Assembly: GCF_014205295.1 (NCBI RefSeq)
Contig: NZ_JACHNF010000001.1
Location: forward strand, 2,480,001 to 2,544,000
DNA length: 64,000 bases
Origin: Kribbella solani
GTDB lineage: Bacteria; Actinomycetota; Actinomycetes; Propionibacteriales; Kribbellaceae
Direction: 5' to 3'
Both the position numbers and the translations under genes were made by a program. Under the pieces are notes generated by a model. That model worked only from the letters and a program-made list of their open reading frames with translations. It was not told where the DNA came from and did no database searches. Shown piece after piece: positions 63,676-64,000 of the stretch; the stretch's first letter is position 1, and each line of letters opens with the position of its first letter.

Positions 63676-64000
63676 GCAATCAGTCCTGCCTGTTTCAAGT
63701 CGGTGGTGAGCCGGTCCACTTGCTCGGCCGTCGCCTCGACCAGCGGCAACCGGAGGGTCGCGTGCTCGATGACGCCGGCCAGCTTGAGCGCGGCCTTCAC
63801 CATGATGGCGCCCTGGGTCCTGGTCATGATCGTCTCGACGGCGGGCACCAGCCGTCGATCAATATCCTGTGCGGTGGCGAGGTCGCCGGCCACCACGGCG
63901 TCGATCAGCTGCCGGTACTCCGGGCTCGCGACATGCGCGACGACACTGGCGATGCCGACGGCACCGATCGCGAGCGAGGCGAGGTTCAGCTCGTCGGCAC
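63672..64000 (-). CDS. dapA: 4-hydroxy-tetrahydrodipicolinate synthase (C-terminal part; 5' end outside window)
   Basis: Only the last 108 codons lie inside; the gene enters from the right edge. The visible part includes LNLASLAIGAVGIASVVAHV, the typical DapA barrel segment, and the C-terminal helices ending TTDLKQAGLIA. The enzyme makes HTPA for lysine and diaminopimelate. Assignment rests on this and on the overlap with rnj. Confidence 0.85.
   Translation of the reverse strand, partial: ADELNLASLAIGAVGIASVVAHVASPEYRQLIDAVVAGDLATAQDIDRRLVPAVETIMTRTQGAIMVKAALKLAGVIEHATLRLPLVEATAEQVDRLTTDLKQAGLIA

Noticed and set aside
1..64000. tRNA, rRNA, insertion sequences or prophage
   Set aside because: No clover-leaf with a conserved T-arm, no transposase or integrase signatures and no phage structural proteins were seen.

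Overview
The window is 64 kb of very GC-rich actinobacterial chromosome. Gene order matches the housekeeping neighbourhoods seen across Actinomycetota: dapA-rnj, ftsK-rimO-pgsA-cinA-clgR, DUF3046-recA-recX, and dxr-rip-ispG with the DUF4081 acetyltransferase and proS. The marked enrichment for GTAC/TACG words, the SAM-IV-type riboswitch, PriA in place of HisA and the gene set suggest a Propionibacteriales genome such as Kribbella. That genus call is inference only. No phage, insertion sequence, CRISPR array, tRNA or rRNA was seen.

Layout, left to right. 0-8 kb: the 5' part of a reductase coupled to priA, a P450, a methyltransferase, a TauE/SafE permease, an ECF42-type sigma factor with its YCII/DGPF partner, and an FAD oxidase. 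7.7-8.8 kb: a gene-free stretch built from several families of short tandem repeats. 8.8-19.4 kb: proS, the DUF4081 acetyltransferase and the dxr-rip-ispG-nucleosidase operon. A 3.5-kb accessory block sits between them: an MFS exporter, a coupled RHH-VOC-GNAT cassette, and a MerR-thioredoxin pair with a MerR-type operator. 19.4-24 kb: an FHA protein, an amidotransferase, a DUF1707 protein, an acyl-CoA dehydrogenase and a metallopeptidase lipoprotein. 24-36 kb: rny, an MT0933-type protein, a short UvrA-like ABC protein divergent from a WYL regulator, a YjbR protein, recX, recA with a perfect LexA box, a DUF3046 protein and an LppM-like lipoprotein. 36-43 kb: lhr and nei2, a VOC protein, then clgR on the opposite strand. 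43-51 kb: cinA, pgsA, rimO, a RodZ-like protein, a small membrane protein and ftsK. 51-64 kb: two exported hydrolase-type genes, a riboswitch-controlled class V aminotransferase, a prolyl oligopeptidase, phoD, a desaturase, an EamA transporter, a LacI regulator, rnj and the 3' end of dapA.

Functional themes are DNA repair and SOS (recA, recX, lhr, nei2, a UvrA-like protein), RNA turnover (rny, rnj), the MEP isoprenoid pathway (dxr, ispG), regulated intramembrane proteolysis (rip) and envelope or redox stress control (ECF42, ClgR, MerR-Trx).

The most unusual object is recX. Its ordinary 168-residue RecX domain follows about 560 residues of apparently disordered sequence with recurring Trp-acidic motifs and a tandem 11-residue repeat. 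Low-complexity insertions also occur in the P450, the ECF sigma factor, RimO, Lhr and the LppM-like protein, so this looks like a lineage habit. Other points of interest are the repeat-filled intergenic regions, a 22-bp perfect palindrome ahead of rny, five 12-bp repeats ahead of lhr, and the RHH-VOC-GNAT cassette.
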